49,265 nt of DNA, from assembly GCA_024275095.1 (NCBI GenBank), contig JAJRZV010000065.1, forward strand, positions 1 through 49,265. The letters run 5' to 3'. The notes under the pieces were generated by a model. That model ran no database searches, was not told where the DNA came from, and saw only the letters and a program-made list of their open reading frames with translations. The translations under genes were made by a program, and so were the position numbers. Positions 8,607 through 17,266 of this stretch are shown piece after piece (the stretch's first letter is position 1; each line of letters starts with the position of its first letter). The DNA comes from a bacterium. GTDB taxonomy: Bacteria; JAJRZV01.

Positions 8607-9145
8607 TTGGCGGTTCTGTAGCACGACGCTATGCAAAAGCACTGGCCATGGTAGCGGGGGAAAAAGGTCTGTGGGATGAACTCATGGAGGACCTTAAAGC
8701 ACTTCTACCGTTCTGGAACACAAAGGACATTATGAATTTTATACATGAGCCGTCTCTTTCCCGGCGTGAGAGAGCCAAGGTTGTTGTGAACATTGCAAAG
8801 GAGATGGGGCTCAACGAAATGATAAAAAACTTTCTTGAGCTTCTTGCTCTTAAAGGACGACTTGAATTCTTTCCCGACATCGTTCGAGAGTTTGAAAAGG
8901 TCTGGGAAGAGGAGCGCAAACGCGTACGCGTGGTGGTACGCACTCCACAAAAACTGAGCGACCGTCTGCGCAGCAGACTTGCTACAGCAGTAAAAAATCG
9001 TACCGGCCGAGAGCCCATCATTATGGAAGTCATCGACGAGGAACTCCTCGGTGGCATTACAGTAGAGATTGAAGGATGCGTGTACGATGGCAGTGCCGCG
9101 TCCATGATCAAAAAGTTTGTGGAATCGCAGGATACGAACATTTAA
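8603..9145 (+). CDS. atpH: F-type ATP synthase subunit delta (OSCP)
   Basis: 180 aa, normal length for delta/OSCP, which joins the peripheral stalk to the top of F1. The helical N-terminal domain begins VARRYAKALAMVAGE, the standard family opening. The C-terminal part carries the IDEELLGGITVEIEGCVYDGS motif conserved in OSCP. It overlaps the b gene by 4 bp and is followed by a Shine-Dalgarno (GGAGGT) and atpA. Confidence 0.96.
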   Translation: MIGGSVARRYAKALAMVAGEKGLWDELMEDLKALLPFWNTKDIMNFIHEPSLSRRERAKVVVNIAKEMGLNEMIKNFLELLALKGRLEFFPDIVREFEKVWEEERKRVRVVVRTPQKLSDRLRSRLATAVKNRTGREPIIMEVIDEELLGGITVEIEGCVYDGSAASMIKKFVESQDTNI

Positions 9146-9160
9146 AAAAGGAGGTTGACC

Positions 9161-10669
9161 TTGAGACTGAAAGCAGAAGAAATAAGCAGGATTCTCAAGG
9201 AACAGATTGAAAAGACTGCCAAAGTTGTAGAAACCGCAGAAACAGGAACCGTTCTTTCAGTGGGAGATGGCATCGCGCGTGTCTACGGGCTTGATAACGT
9301 AATGGCAGGTGAGCTGGTAACCTTCCCAAATGAGATCTTCGGCATTGCGCTGAACCTGGAAGAGGACAATGTGGGTATTGCTATCCTCGGCGAGGACTAC
9401 GAAATCCACGAAGGAGACGTGGTCAAACGTACGGGACGCATTGCTCAGGTGCCGGTGGGCGAAAGTGTCATCGGTCGCGTGATCAATCCTGTGGGAATAC
9501 CTCTGGACGACAAGGGACCCATCGAAGCAGATGAGTATCGCTTCGTAGAAATTAAAGCACCTGGCGTGGTCCAGCGTCAGCCGGTTAAAGAACCGCTCCA
9601 GACAGGGATCAAGGCGATCGACGCGATGATTCCCATTGGTCGTGGTCAGAGAGAGCTCATTATTGGTGACCGCCAGACAGGAAAAACAGCTATCGCCATT
9701 GATACGATCATCAATCAACGTGATACAGACGTGTACTGCATTTACGTAGCCATTGGCCAGAAACGCTCCACTGTCGCCCAGATCATCGAGAAACTCAAGG
9801 AATTCGGAGCAATGGAATATACAACCGTTGTATCTGCCACCGCTTCGGACCCCGCCACACTCCAGTATCTGGCACCTTACACAGGCTGTACGATCGGTGA
9901 GTGGTTCCGTGATAACGGCAAACACGCGCTTGTGATATACGACGATCTGTCCAAACACGCGGTGGCCTACCGTCAAATGTCCCTTTTGCTCCGGCGTCCA
10001 CCCGGTCGAGAGGCTTTCCCGGGAGACGTTTTCTACCTCCACTCCCGCCTTCTGGAGCGAGCCGCCAAATTGTCTGATGAACTTGGCGGAGGCAGTCTCA
10101 CAGCACTTCCCATTATCGAGACGCAGGCCGGCGACATCTCGGCCTACATTCCTACCAACGTAATCTCTATCACGGACGGCCAGATTTATCTTGAAACAGA
10201 TCTGTTCTACGCCGGTATTCGACCGGCAATTAATGTAGGACTTTCTGTTTCACGCGTGGGTGGCTCCGCCCAGGTGAAGGCCATGAAAAAAGTCGCTGGA
10301 ATGCTTCGACTCGATCTTGCTCAGTACAGGGAACTGGCGGCATTCGCCCAGTTTGCCTCTGACCTCGATAAAGCAACAAGGCGGCAACTTGAAAGGGGCA
10401 TGCGACTTACAGAACTTCTAAAACAGGACCAGTACAAACCAATGCCTGTGGAGCAGCAGATTGTGGTGATATTTGCCGGCACAAGGGGCTTTACTGACAA
10501 GTATCCAGTGGAAGTATTGAGCAGGTATGAAAAAGAGCTCCTGTCCTATATGGAAAGCAGGCATGCGGACCTCCTCAAGGAGATCGCAGAGAAAAAAGAT
10601 ATCGATGAAAACCTGGAAAAACGCCTCGCAGATGCATTGAATGCTTTTGACGGAGTGTTTCAGCCGTGA
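9161..10669 (+). CDS. atpA: F-type ATP synthase subunit alpha
   Basis: 502 aa non-catalytic nucleotide-binding subunit of F1. The start is taken as TTG 9161 because GGAGGT sits at 9150-9155 and the protein then opens MRLKAEEIS as in homologues; an in-frame TTG at 9155 lies within the Shine-Dalgarno. It contains the P-loop GDRQTGKT, the [31 protein letters not shown] block and [10 protein letters not shown], whose Arg is the finger reaching the catalytic site on beta. Length and motifs are normal. The stop overlaps the GTG start of atpG by 4 bp. Confidence 0.98.
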   Translation: MRLKAEEISRILKEQIEKTAKVVETAETGTVLSVGDGIARVYGLDNVMAGELVTFPNEIFGIALNLEEDNVGIAILGEDYEIHEGDVVKRTGRIAQVPVGESVIGRVINPVGIPLDDKGPIEADEYRFVEIKAPGVVQRQPVKEPLQTGIKAIDAMIPIGRGQRELIIGDRQTGKTAIAIDTIINQRDTDVYCIYVAIGQKRSTVAQIIEKLKEFGAMEYTTVVSATASDPATLQYLAPYTGCTIGEWFRDNGKHALVIYDDLSKHAVAYRQMSLLLRRPPGREAFPGDVFYLHSRLLERAAKLSDELGGGSLTALPIIETQAGDISAYIPTNVISITDGQIYLETDLFYAGIRPAINVGLSVSRVGGSAQVKAMKKVAGMLRLDLAQYRELAAFAQFASDLDKATRRQLERGMRLTELLKQDQYKPMPVEQQIVVIFAGTRGFTDKYPVEVLSRYEKELLSYMESRHADLLKEIAEKKDIDENLEKRLADALNAFDGVFQP

Positions 10670-11529
10670 AAGGTCTGCGCTTCATCAGACGTCGAATTAG
10701 AAGTATTAAAAACACCCAGCGCATTACCAGGGCCATGAAAATGGTGGCCGCGGCAAAACTCAACCGCGTTGAAGGAACCCTGAAAACATTCAGGGCTTAT
10801 AGCGACGAGTTCAACCGGGTTGCAGGTGAGATGCTCGGAGGACTTGAAAACATTTCTCATCCATTTCTCGAGGAAAAACCGGAAAAACGTGTTCACATAG
10901 TTGCAATTGCTTCAGATAGAGGATTGTGCGGCAGTTACAACCACAACATTCTCAATCTTATTGAAAAACACTGGAAGGATTTAAAAGCCAGAGGAGTGGA
11001 AGTTGATTTCACCGCTGTTGGAAAACGCAGTGCTGACTTTATAAAGAAAAGAGCCGGGAATGTAATCGAATCTTTTGTGGGTTCCATTGACCGCGAACTT
11101 TTGAATATTGAAAATGCTCTCGTAGAGATCGTATCGGGTCGGTTCCTCAGCGGAGAAGCAGATGCTGTGTACGCAGCATATACCCGATTCGTCAGTCCCG
11201 TATCCCAAATTCCTCAGTGGCAACGGCTACTACCCGCACCTTTTAAGACAGAGGAAAGCTATCGTGTGGTACCCATTATCGAGCCATCCACGCAACGGGT
11301 GGTGGACAGAATTATGACGGAGTATCTCCGTGTGAGTATCCGGAGAACCCTCATGGAGGCCATCACCAGTGAACACGCTGCCCGTATGACAGCGATGGAT
11401 AACGCCACAAACAATGCTGAAGACCTTATAAATCGTCTCACCCTTCTTTACAACAAAGAACGACAGGCTTCCATTACCCGTGAGCTTCTGGATATCACAA
11501 ATGGTAAGGAAGCCATCGAATTTGGATAA
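10666..11529 (+). CDS. atpG: F-type ATP synthase subunit gamma
   Basis: 287 aa central-stalk rotor subunit, normal length. It starts with GTG inside the atpA stop. The N-terminal helix ([20 protein letters not shown]) and the C-terminal helix ([21 protein letters not shown]) form the coiled coil that turns inside the alpha/beta hexamer; both are strongly conserved here. The central Rossmann-like part carries [10 protein letters not shown]. There is no redox-regulated Cys pair and no obvious insertion. It lies 12 bp upstream of atpD. Confidence 0.97.
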   Translation: MKGLRFIRRRIRSIKNTQRITRAMKMVAAAKLNRVEGTLKTFRAYSDEFNRVAGEMLGGLENISHPFLEEKPEKRVHIVAIASDRGLCGSYNHNILNLIEKHWKDLKARGVEVDFTAVGKRSADFIKKRAGNVIESFVGSIDRELLNIENALVEIVSGRFLSGEADAVYAAYTRFVSPVSQIPQWQRLLPAPFKTEESYRVVPIIEPSTQRVVDRIMTEYLRVSIRRTLMEAITSEHAARMTAMDNATNNAEDLINRLTLLYNKERQASITRELLDITNGKEAIEFG

Positions 11530-12966
<1,437 letters not shown>

Positions 12967-12969
12967 TAA

Positions 12970-13203
12970 ATGAAAGTTCGCATTATTCACTACGAAAAGG
13001 GCACGGTTTTCGAGGGGGATGTTGAAGCCGTGTACTTTCCTTCTGAAGCTGGAGACACAGGTGTTTTACCCGGTCATGCTGAATACTATGCCCTTCTAAG
13101 CAGTGGCGCAGTAAAAGTTTACGGGAAAGAGTCGTTAGAGCTGGAAATAAACCGTGGTACTGTTGCTGTAAAATCTGATAGTGTGGTGATGCTCATCCGG
13201 TAA
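12970..13203 (+). CDS. atpC: F-type ATP synthase subunit epsilon, lacking the C-terminal helical domain
   Basis: 77 aa, against roughly 130-140 aa for most bacterial epsilon subunits. It is recognisable by the beta-sandwich pattern: MKVRIIHYEKGTVFEGDVEAVYFPSEAGDTGVLPGHAEYYALL split as strands with the conserved G-x-x-GVLPGHA loop, then a G-x-V strand and an ending VAVKSDSVVMLIR. The two C-terminal helices that inhibit ATP hydrolysis in E. coli and Bacillus are absent. The stop at 13201-13203 is followed at once by the converging minus-strand gene, so this looks like a naturally short form, as reported for green sulfur bacteria, not a frameshift. It is the last gene of the cluster. Confidence 0.9.
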   Translation: MKVRIIHYEKGTVFEGDVEAVYFPSEAGDTGVLPGHAEYYALLSSGAVKVYGKESLELEINRGTVAVKSDSVVMLIR

Positions 13204-13215
13204 TTTCGGAAAGTT

Positions 13216-13752
13216 TCAACACACGGGTTTGACAGTAATCTTTACCTTTCCCCCTTCTACTTTCACCCGCACGTTCACGTCCCGGGCATTATATTTCTTC
13301 TTAATGGTCTCCACGTTTTTGCGAATTGTCTCTGCCAGTTTGTTTTCGTCTTCAATCTTTAACCGAAGGCCCAATTGTTTATGCGCTTCAATGTACTTTT
13401 TCGCTGCTTCTTTGATCGGGTCGGCAACAGGTTGCGACTGGAAAGCGGCTTTCTTTTTAACAGGAGCCTTTTGCAAAAGTTCTTTCTCAACGTGAGAGGT
13501 ATCCATGATCGCACGCAACTTTCTGTTCCACAACGTTGTGTAAGATGTATATGAAGCACAGATGCTTTGAAACAGGTATTTATCGCCCGTATTGACAATT
13601 CTCTTTTGCGAAAGTTCTCGAATGAGTGCTTCCACTTCTCCTCTTAACTCCACAGGTTCCTTCTTTAAAAGACCGGCAAAGAACTGGTCATAATCTTTTT
13701 TCAAGCGTTCAAACTTGGATTTTAAAAGCTGTATTTTTTCTCTCACCGACAT
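13216..13752 (-). CDS. MXAN_5187 C-terminal-domain-like protein, function unknown
   Basis: 178 aa soluble, strongly charged, mostly helical protein. The central block (about residues 16-85: YDQFFAGLLKKEP, then RGEVEALIRELSQ, RIVNTGDKYLFQSICASYTSYTTLWNRKLR) fits the pattern of the MXAN_5187 C-terminal domain of Myxococcus and relatives (YFxGxxKxEP, N..xRFxxxxL.xRfnty..yW.R). A Lys/Ala-rich linker follows, then a C-terminal region repeating basic residues and Val (VNVRVKVEGGKVKITVKPVC). It converges on atpC with 12 bp between stops. The family has no known biochemical function; the match is by recalled pattern. Confidence 0.6.
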   Translation of the reverse strand: MSVREKIQLLKSKFERLKKDYDQFFAGLLKKEPVELRGEVEALIRELSQKRIVNTGDKYLFQSICASYTSYTTLWNRKLRAIMDTSHVEKELLQKAPVKKKAAFQSQPVADPIKEAAKKYIEAHKQLGLRLKIEDENKLAETIRKNVETIKKKYNARDVNVRVKVEGGKVKITVKPVC

Positions 13753-13767
13753 GGTTGCTATTTTACA

Positions 13768-13857
13768 TCAGTTAACATCTTCTTCAAATCCGTCTTTGAA
13801 TTTACAGTAGAGGCCTCCTTTCAAACGCCCATAAAAAGGGCATTCAGGAGTTGACAC
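13768..13857 (-). CDS. Possible 29-residue Cys-containing small ORF
   Basis: In-frame GTG at 13857, stop at 13768, 15 bp upstream of the 13752 start on the same strand. The peptide reads MSTPECPFYGRLKGGLYCKF followed by KDGFEEDVN, with two Cys 12 residues apart flanked by aromatic and Gly residues, which looks like a small zinc-knuckle-type fold more than random sequence. No Shine-Dalgarno is seen, and it overlaps the -35 of the hup promoter on the other strand. It could equally be chance. Confidence 0.22.
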   Translation of the reverse strand: MSTPECPFYGRLKGGLYCKFKDGFEEDVN

Positions 13858-13878
13858 CACGGCATAAAGGTATAAAAT
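13851..13878 (+). promoter_or_regulatory. Strong sigma-70-type promoter for hup
   Basis: Perfect TTGACA (13851-13856), 16 bp spacer, TAAAAT (13873-13878). It predicts a leader of about 45 nt before ATG 13932, which has a purine-rich GGTGGAAGGA directly upstream. Confidence 0.65.
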
Positions 13879-13931
13879 AAAGGCTGTGGGCAGGGTGGAC
13901 ATTTCAATAATTCCAACAGGGGGTGGAAGGA

Positions 13932-14222
13932 ATGACAAAAGGTGAACTGGTAGCAGAAATTGCAAAAAAGGCTGGCCTGTCCAAGGCAGCCGCGGAAAAA
14001 GCACTCAATGCATTTGTTGAGACAGTAACCGGTGCTCTTAAGAAAAAGGACAAGGTGGCTATTGCTGGATTCGGTATATTTTCAGTGGCCAAGCGTAAAG
14101 CTCGTACCGGAATCAACCCGCTGACCAAAGAGAAAATTAAGATTCCCGCTCAGACAGTACCCAAGTTCAAACCCGGCAAAGAACTCAAGGAAGCTGTTGG
14201 AGGAAAGAAGAAGAAAAAATAA
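13932..14222 (+). CDS. hup: HU-family DNA-binding protein
   Basis: 96 aa histone-like protein that bends and compacts DNA as a dimer. The ATG at 13932 is preferred to the GTG at 13923 because the family starts MTKGELV and GGAAGG precedes it. It shows the N-terminal helices (LVAEIAKKAGLSKAAAEKALNAF), the GFGIFSVAKRKAR strand turn and the beta-arm GINPLTKEKIKIPAQTVPKF. The Pro in the DNA-intercalating tip is conserved as NP. The C-terminus has an extra run of Lys (GGKKKKK) that may add non-specific DNA contacts. It is transcribed alone. Confidence 0.96.
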   Translation: MTKGELVAEIAKKAGLSKAAAEKALNAFVETVTGALKKKDKVAIAGFGIFSVAKRKARTGINPLTKEKIKIPAQTVPKFKPGKELKEAVGGKKKKK

Positions 14223-14330
14223 AAGGGGCAGAAAACCCTCTACAAAAATCTCTCTGTCCACCCTGCTCACACGTAAAAGATAAAAGTTCTTCAGAAAATA
14301 CCATCAAACAGAGCGGATAAGATTTTATTT

Positions 14331-15776
14331 TTATCCCTCCGGGAATGTATACCGAAGCCTGGGGTTGCGAGCAGCACCAACTTCGTCGAGCCTGCCCACA
14401 GGAGTGTTCTGAGGACTCTTTTTTACCTCTTCCGGTTCTGAGGCAGCGATTTCAAGAAGTGCTCTCGCAAAGGCTTCCAGGGTCTCTTTTGATTCCGTCT
14501 CGGTCGGCTCAATCATAATTGCACCCTGTACAGTAATGGGGAAATACACTGTCGGTGGATGAAAACCCCTGTCGAGGAGAGCCTTGGCCATATCCAGAGC
14601 GGTGATACCTTTCTTTTCTTTTTGATATTTGTCCGTGATGACGAATTCGTGAAGTGTCTCGGTGGCATAAGGCATGTAAAAATGTTTTTCGAGAAGTGCA
14701 CGAAGATACCTGGCGTTGAGCACCGCAATTTCTGCAACTCGTTTGAGACCGTCGCTACCCAGGCGGATCATGTAAGCCAGAGCCTGTACTGCCACCGCGA
14801 AGTGACCCGGAAATGCCCGCACACGACCAATGGTGTGAGCACGCTTTTCGAGAACAAACTTTCCATCTTTTTTTACAATGCGCTCACCCGGCAGAAACGG
14901 TTCCAAAAAATCTCTCACAGCCACTGGACCACTACCAGGGCCTCCGCCTCCATGAGGTGTACCGAATGTTTTGTGTAAGTTCAACTGAACAATGTCTGCG
15001 CCCATATCACCGGGCCGCACAATTCCTAACAAAGCGTTCATGTTCGCACCATCCATATATACAAGCCCACCGGCTTCGTGAACCATGTGCGCGATTTTTT
15101 TAAAGTCACGTTCGAATATTCCGAAGGTGTTGGGATTGGTAAGCATAATCCCTGCTGTTTCGTCGTCTATCATTGATTCCACGTCCTTTGCCCGGACAAA
15201 GCCTTCGGGGCCAGATTTCACTTCCACAGCCTCGAATCCCGCCATGGTACAGGATGCAGGATTGGTTCCGTGGGCTGTATCAGGCACAATAATCTTTTTC
15301 TTCTTCGTAAATCCGTTTTCTCGAAGGTACGCTGCGAGTATGAGCAGTCCGGTCAACTCTCCATGGGCTCCGGCAGCGGGCATGAGAGTGACAGCGTGAA
15401 GACCGACGGTTTCCGCAAGCATTTGCTCCAGATGAAACAACACCTCCAATGCTCCCTGAAGGTCGTCCAGAGGCTGTAAGGGGTGAATGTCGGTTGCACC
15501 TGCATGTGATGCAAGCCTCAGGGAAAAACGTGGATTGTATTTCATCGTACACGAACCGAGTGGGTAAAATGTATGGTCCACACCGAGATTCATCTCGGCC
15601 AGACGCGTGTAATGACGAGTGACCTCAACTTCAGCCACTCGAGGGAGACGAGGAGCATCTTTTCTCTCAACCTCCGGTGCAAAGAAGTACGGCTTTATTC
15701 CTTCGGAATTCACAATCCGGCCGGTTTGCTCCTGGTCTGAAATTTCGAATACAACTTGATATTCCTCTTTCTTCAC
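14331..15776 (-). CDS. gcvPB: Glycine dehydrogenase (decarboxylating) subunit 2, GcvPB
   Basis: 481 aa C-terminal half of the split P-protein, which decarboxylates glycine on PLP and passes the aminomethyl group to lipoylated H-protein. The PLP lysine lies in NLHKTFGTPHGGGGPG; other hallmarks are YPLGSCTMKYNP and LLILAAYLRENGFTKKKKI leading to PDTAHGTNPAS. The start is taken as GTG 15776, which overlaps the gcvPA stop (GTGA) with AAAAAGG 6-7 bp upstream; an in-frame GTG at 15782 sits on the Shine-Dalgarno. GcvT, GcvH and Lpd are not in this window. Confidence 0.96.
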   Translation of the reverse strand: MKKEEYQVVFEISDQEQTGRIVNSEGIKPYFFAPEVERKDAPRLPRVAEVEVTRHYTRLAEMNLGVDHTFYPLGSCTMKYNPRFSLRLASHAGATDIHPLQPLDDLQGALEVLFHLEQMLAETVGLHAVTLMPAAGAHGELTGLLILAAYLRENGFTKKKKIIVPDTAHGTNPASCTMAGFEAVEVKSGPEGFVRAKDVESMIDDETAGIMLTNPNTFGIFERDFKKIAHMVHEAGGLVYMDGANMNALLGIVRPGDMGADIVQLNLHKTFGTPHGGGGPGSGPVAVRDFLEPFLPGERIVKKDGKFVLEKRAHTIGRVRAFPGHFAVAVQALAYMIRLGSDGLKRVAEIAVLNARYLRALLEKHFYMPYATETLHEFVITDKYQKEKKGITALDMAKALLDRGFHPPTVYFPITVQGAIMIEPTETESKETLEAFARALLEIAASEPEEVKKSPQNTPVGRLDEVGAARNPRLRYTFPEG

Positions 15777-17119
15777 TGACACACCTTTTTCATTGCTGTT
15801 ACAAATTCATCCATTGATTGGGGAGCAACCTTTTCTGTAACCGCGACGAGAAGCTGTTTGTCATCTGCGTCGGCGTCTATCTCTACTACAGGTACTCCAG
15901 CGAGAAATCCCATCTCCAGCAAACTGTCACGTGCTTTTGCGGCTGGTACGGGTAAACACACGGTAAACTCATTGAAGAATTCTCCATCGAAGGCGGGTTT
16001 TACCCCCGGAACTTCCTGTACTTTCTTGTAGAGATAATGGGCCCGAGCCGCATTGTCCCGTGCTAAATCCACCAGTGAAGGCCCCATAAGGCTCAAATAT
16101 ACAGCTGCTGCTACTGCGTTAAGCTGTACATTAGTACATACATTACTGGTGGCCCGTGCCCTGCGGATGTGTTGCTCGCGGGTGGAAAGGGTGAACACGA
16201 ATCCACGCCGGCCTTTCGCATCGCGTGTTTCTCCGGCCACACGCCCGGGCATCTGTCTCACGTACTTCATGCGTGTTGCAAATACCCCGAGCAGAGGTCC
16301 CCCAAAGGACGGAGGCAGTCCAAAGGACTGACCCTCTCCCGCTGTGATGTGAAATCCGGCTTCACCTGGAGACTTCAGAACAGCGAGAGACAACGCCTCT
16401 GTAAAAACATGAACAGCAATAGCGCCTTTTTCTTCCGCCGCTTTTGCCCAGGCATCCAGATCCTCTATAACACCGAAGAAATTGGGACTCTGCACCACGA
16501 CCACATCACCTTTTCCCAGGTCCTCATTTCGCAAGTCTGCGGTGGTTCCAGTTGAGCTTAAGGGCAGTTCTTTCACAACAGCAATACGGTCTGACAGGTA
16601 CGTTTTAATAACCTCCCGGTAATACGGATGGATTCCTTTCGAAAGAAAAACCCTCTCTCCCTTTCCAACCCTCAGGGCCATAAGAACAGCCTCTGCTGCC
16701 GCCGTGCTCCCATCATAGAGACTTGCATTTGCTACCTCCATGCCTGTGAGTTCACAGACCATGGTCTGATATTCAAAAGCAGCAGTGAGAATCCCCTGGC
16801 TTGCTTCCGGCTGATAGGGCGTGTACGGCGTCACGAAACCCGGCAGGCTTACTATGGAGTTCACGGCCGCAGGTATATAGTGATTATATACACCCGCGCC
16901 CACCAGACTTACCTTGTACGAGCTCAATGTCTTGTTGGAATTTAACATGTTCTCCATGAGCTGCGTGGTCTCCTGTTCACTTAGACCCTCGGGCAATTCG
17001 AGGGGGCGATTGAGCTTCACATCTTCAGGAATGGAGCTGAAAAGGTCCTCGATAGATGAAAGACCCAGCGAGGTTAACATCTCTTCAATGCTTTTGCGCG
17101 TGTGGGTGGTAAACGGCAT
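15773..17119 (-). CDS. gcvPA: Glycine dehydrogenase (decarboxylating) subunit 1, GcvPA
   Basis: 448 aa N-terminal half of the split glycine decarboxylase; it forms an alpha2beta2 enzyme with GcvPB. It is recognised by the opening MPFTTHTRKSIEEMLTSLG, the run YQPEASQGILTAAFEYQTMVCELTGMEVANASLYDG and QSPNFFG. The start ATG 17119 is chosen because homologues begin there and because a TTGACA box with 17 bp spacing places a -10 7 bp before it. The frame could extend to 17155 (12 more residues), but that region would contain the promoter. It overlaps gcvPB by 4 bp. No glycine riboswitch is apparent upstream. Confidence 0.95.
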   Translation of the reverse strand: MPFTTHTRKSIEEMLTSLGLSSIEDLFSSIPEDVKLNRPLELPEGLSEQETTQLMENMLNSNKTLSSYKVSLVGAGVYNHYIPAAVNSIVSLPGFVTPYTPYQPEASQGILTAAFEYQTMVCELTGMEVANASLYDGSTAAAEAVLMALRVGKGERVFLSKGIHPYYREVIKTYLSDRIAVVKELPLSSTGTTADLRNEDLGKGDVVVVQSPNFFGVIEDLDAWAKAAEEKGAIAVHVFTEALSLAVLKSPGEAGFHITAGEGQSFGLPPSFGGPLLGVFATRMKYVRQMPGRVAGETRDAKGRRGFVFTLSTREQHIRRARATSNVCTNVQLNAVAAAVYLSLMGPSLVDLARDNAARAHYLYKKVQEVPGVKPAFDGEFFNEFTVCLPVPAAKARDSLLEMGFLAGVPVVEIDADADDKQLLVAVTEKVAPQSMDEFVTAMKKVCQ

Positions 17120-17126
17120 GGTGAGG

Positions 17127-17155
17127 TTACTACCCTTCATTTTGCTGAATGTCAA
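17127..17155 (-). promoter_or_regulatory. Promoter for gcvPA-gcvPB, probably giving a leaderless mRNA
   Basis: On the minus strand: TTGACA (17155-17150), 17 bp spacer, TAGTAA (17132-17127), then seven bases and ATG 17119. The -35 is perfect, the -10 weak. No Shine-Dalgarno lies before the ATG. Confidence 0.45.
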
Positions 17156-17214
17156 GAGAAGCGAACGTTTTTTTAAGCCCCGCGAAAAAAATTGTTTACT
17201 TTATATTCTTAACA

Positions 17215-17243
17215 TTCACACAAGCGCAGAGCTCATGTATAAT
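17215..17243 (+). promoter_or_regulatory. Sigma-70-type promoter for the pseudokinase/SUMF1 gene
   Basis: TTCACA (17215-17220), 17 bp spacer, consensus TATAAT (17238-17243). A start about 7 bp downstream leaves a short leader containing AGGAG (17256-17260) before ATG 17267. Confidence 0.65.
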
Positions 17244-17266
17244 GCCTTTGCAATCAGGAGAAAGTG

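Noticed and set aside
9257-10042. Long minus-strand open frame of 261 codons inside atpA
   Set aside because: It lies wholly antisense to a certain, highly conserved gene and its product has no recognisable motif; it follows from codon bias.
14224-14240. AGGGG...CCCT hairpin after hup as a terminator
   Set aside because: Only four pairs and no following T-run.
14314-14336. GGATAA...TTATCC inverted repeat as a terminator for gcvPB
   Set aside because: Six AT-rich base pairs with no T-run after it on either strand; it also overlaps the gcvPB stop.
17120-17266. Glycine riboswitch upstream of gcvPA
   Set aside because: The gap is under 150 bp, holds two divergent promoters, shows no tandem aptamer-like structure, and the predicted mRNA has no leader.
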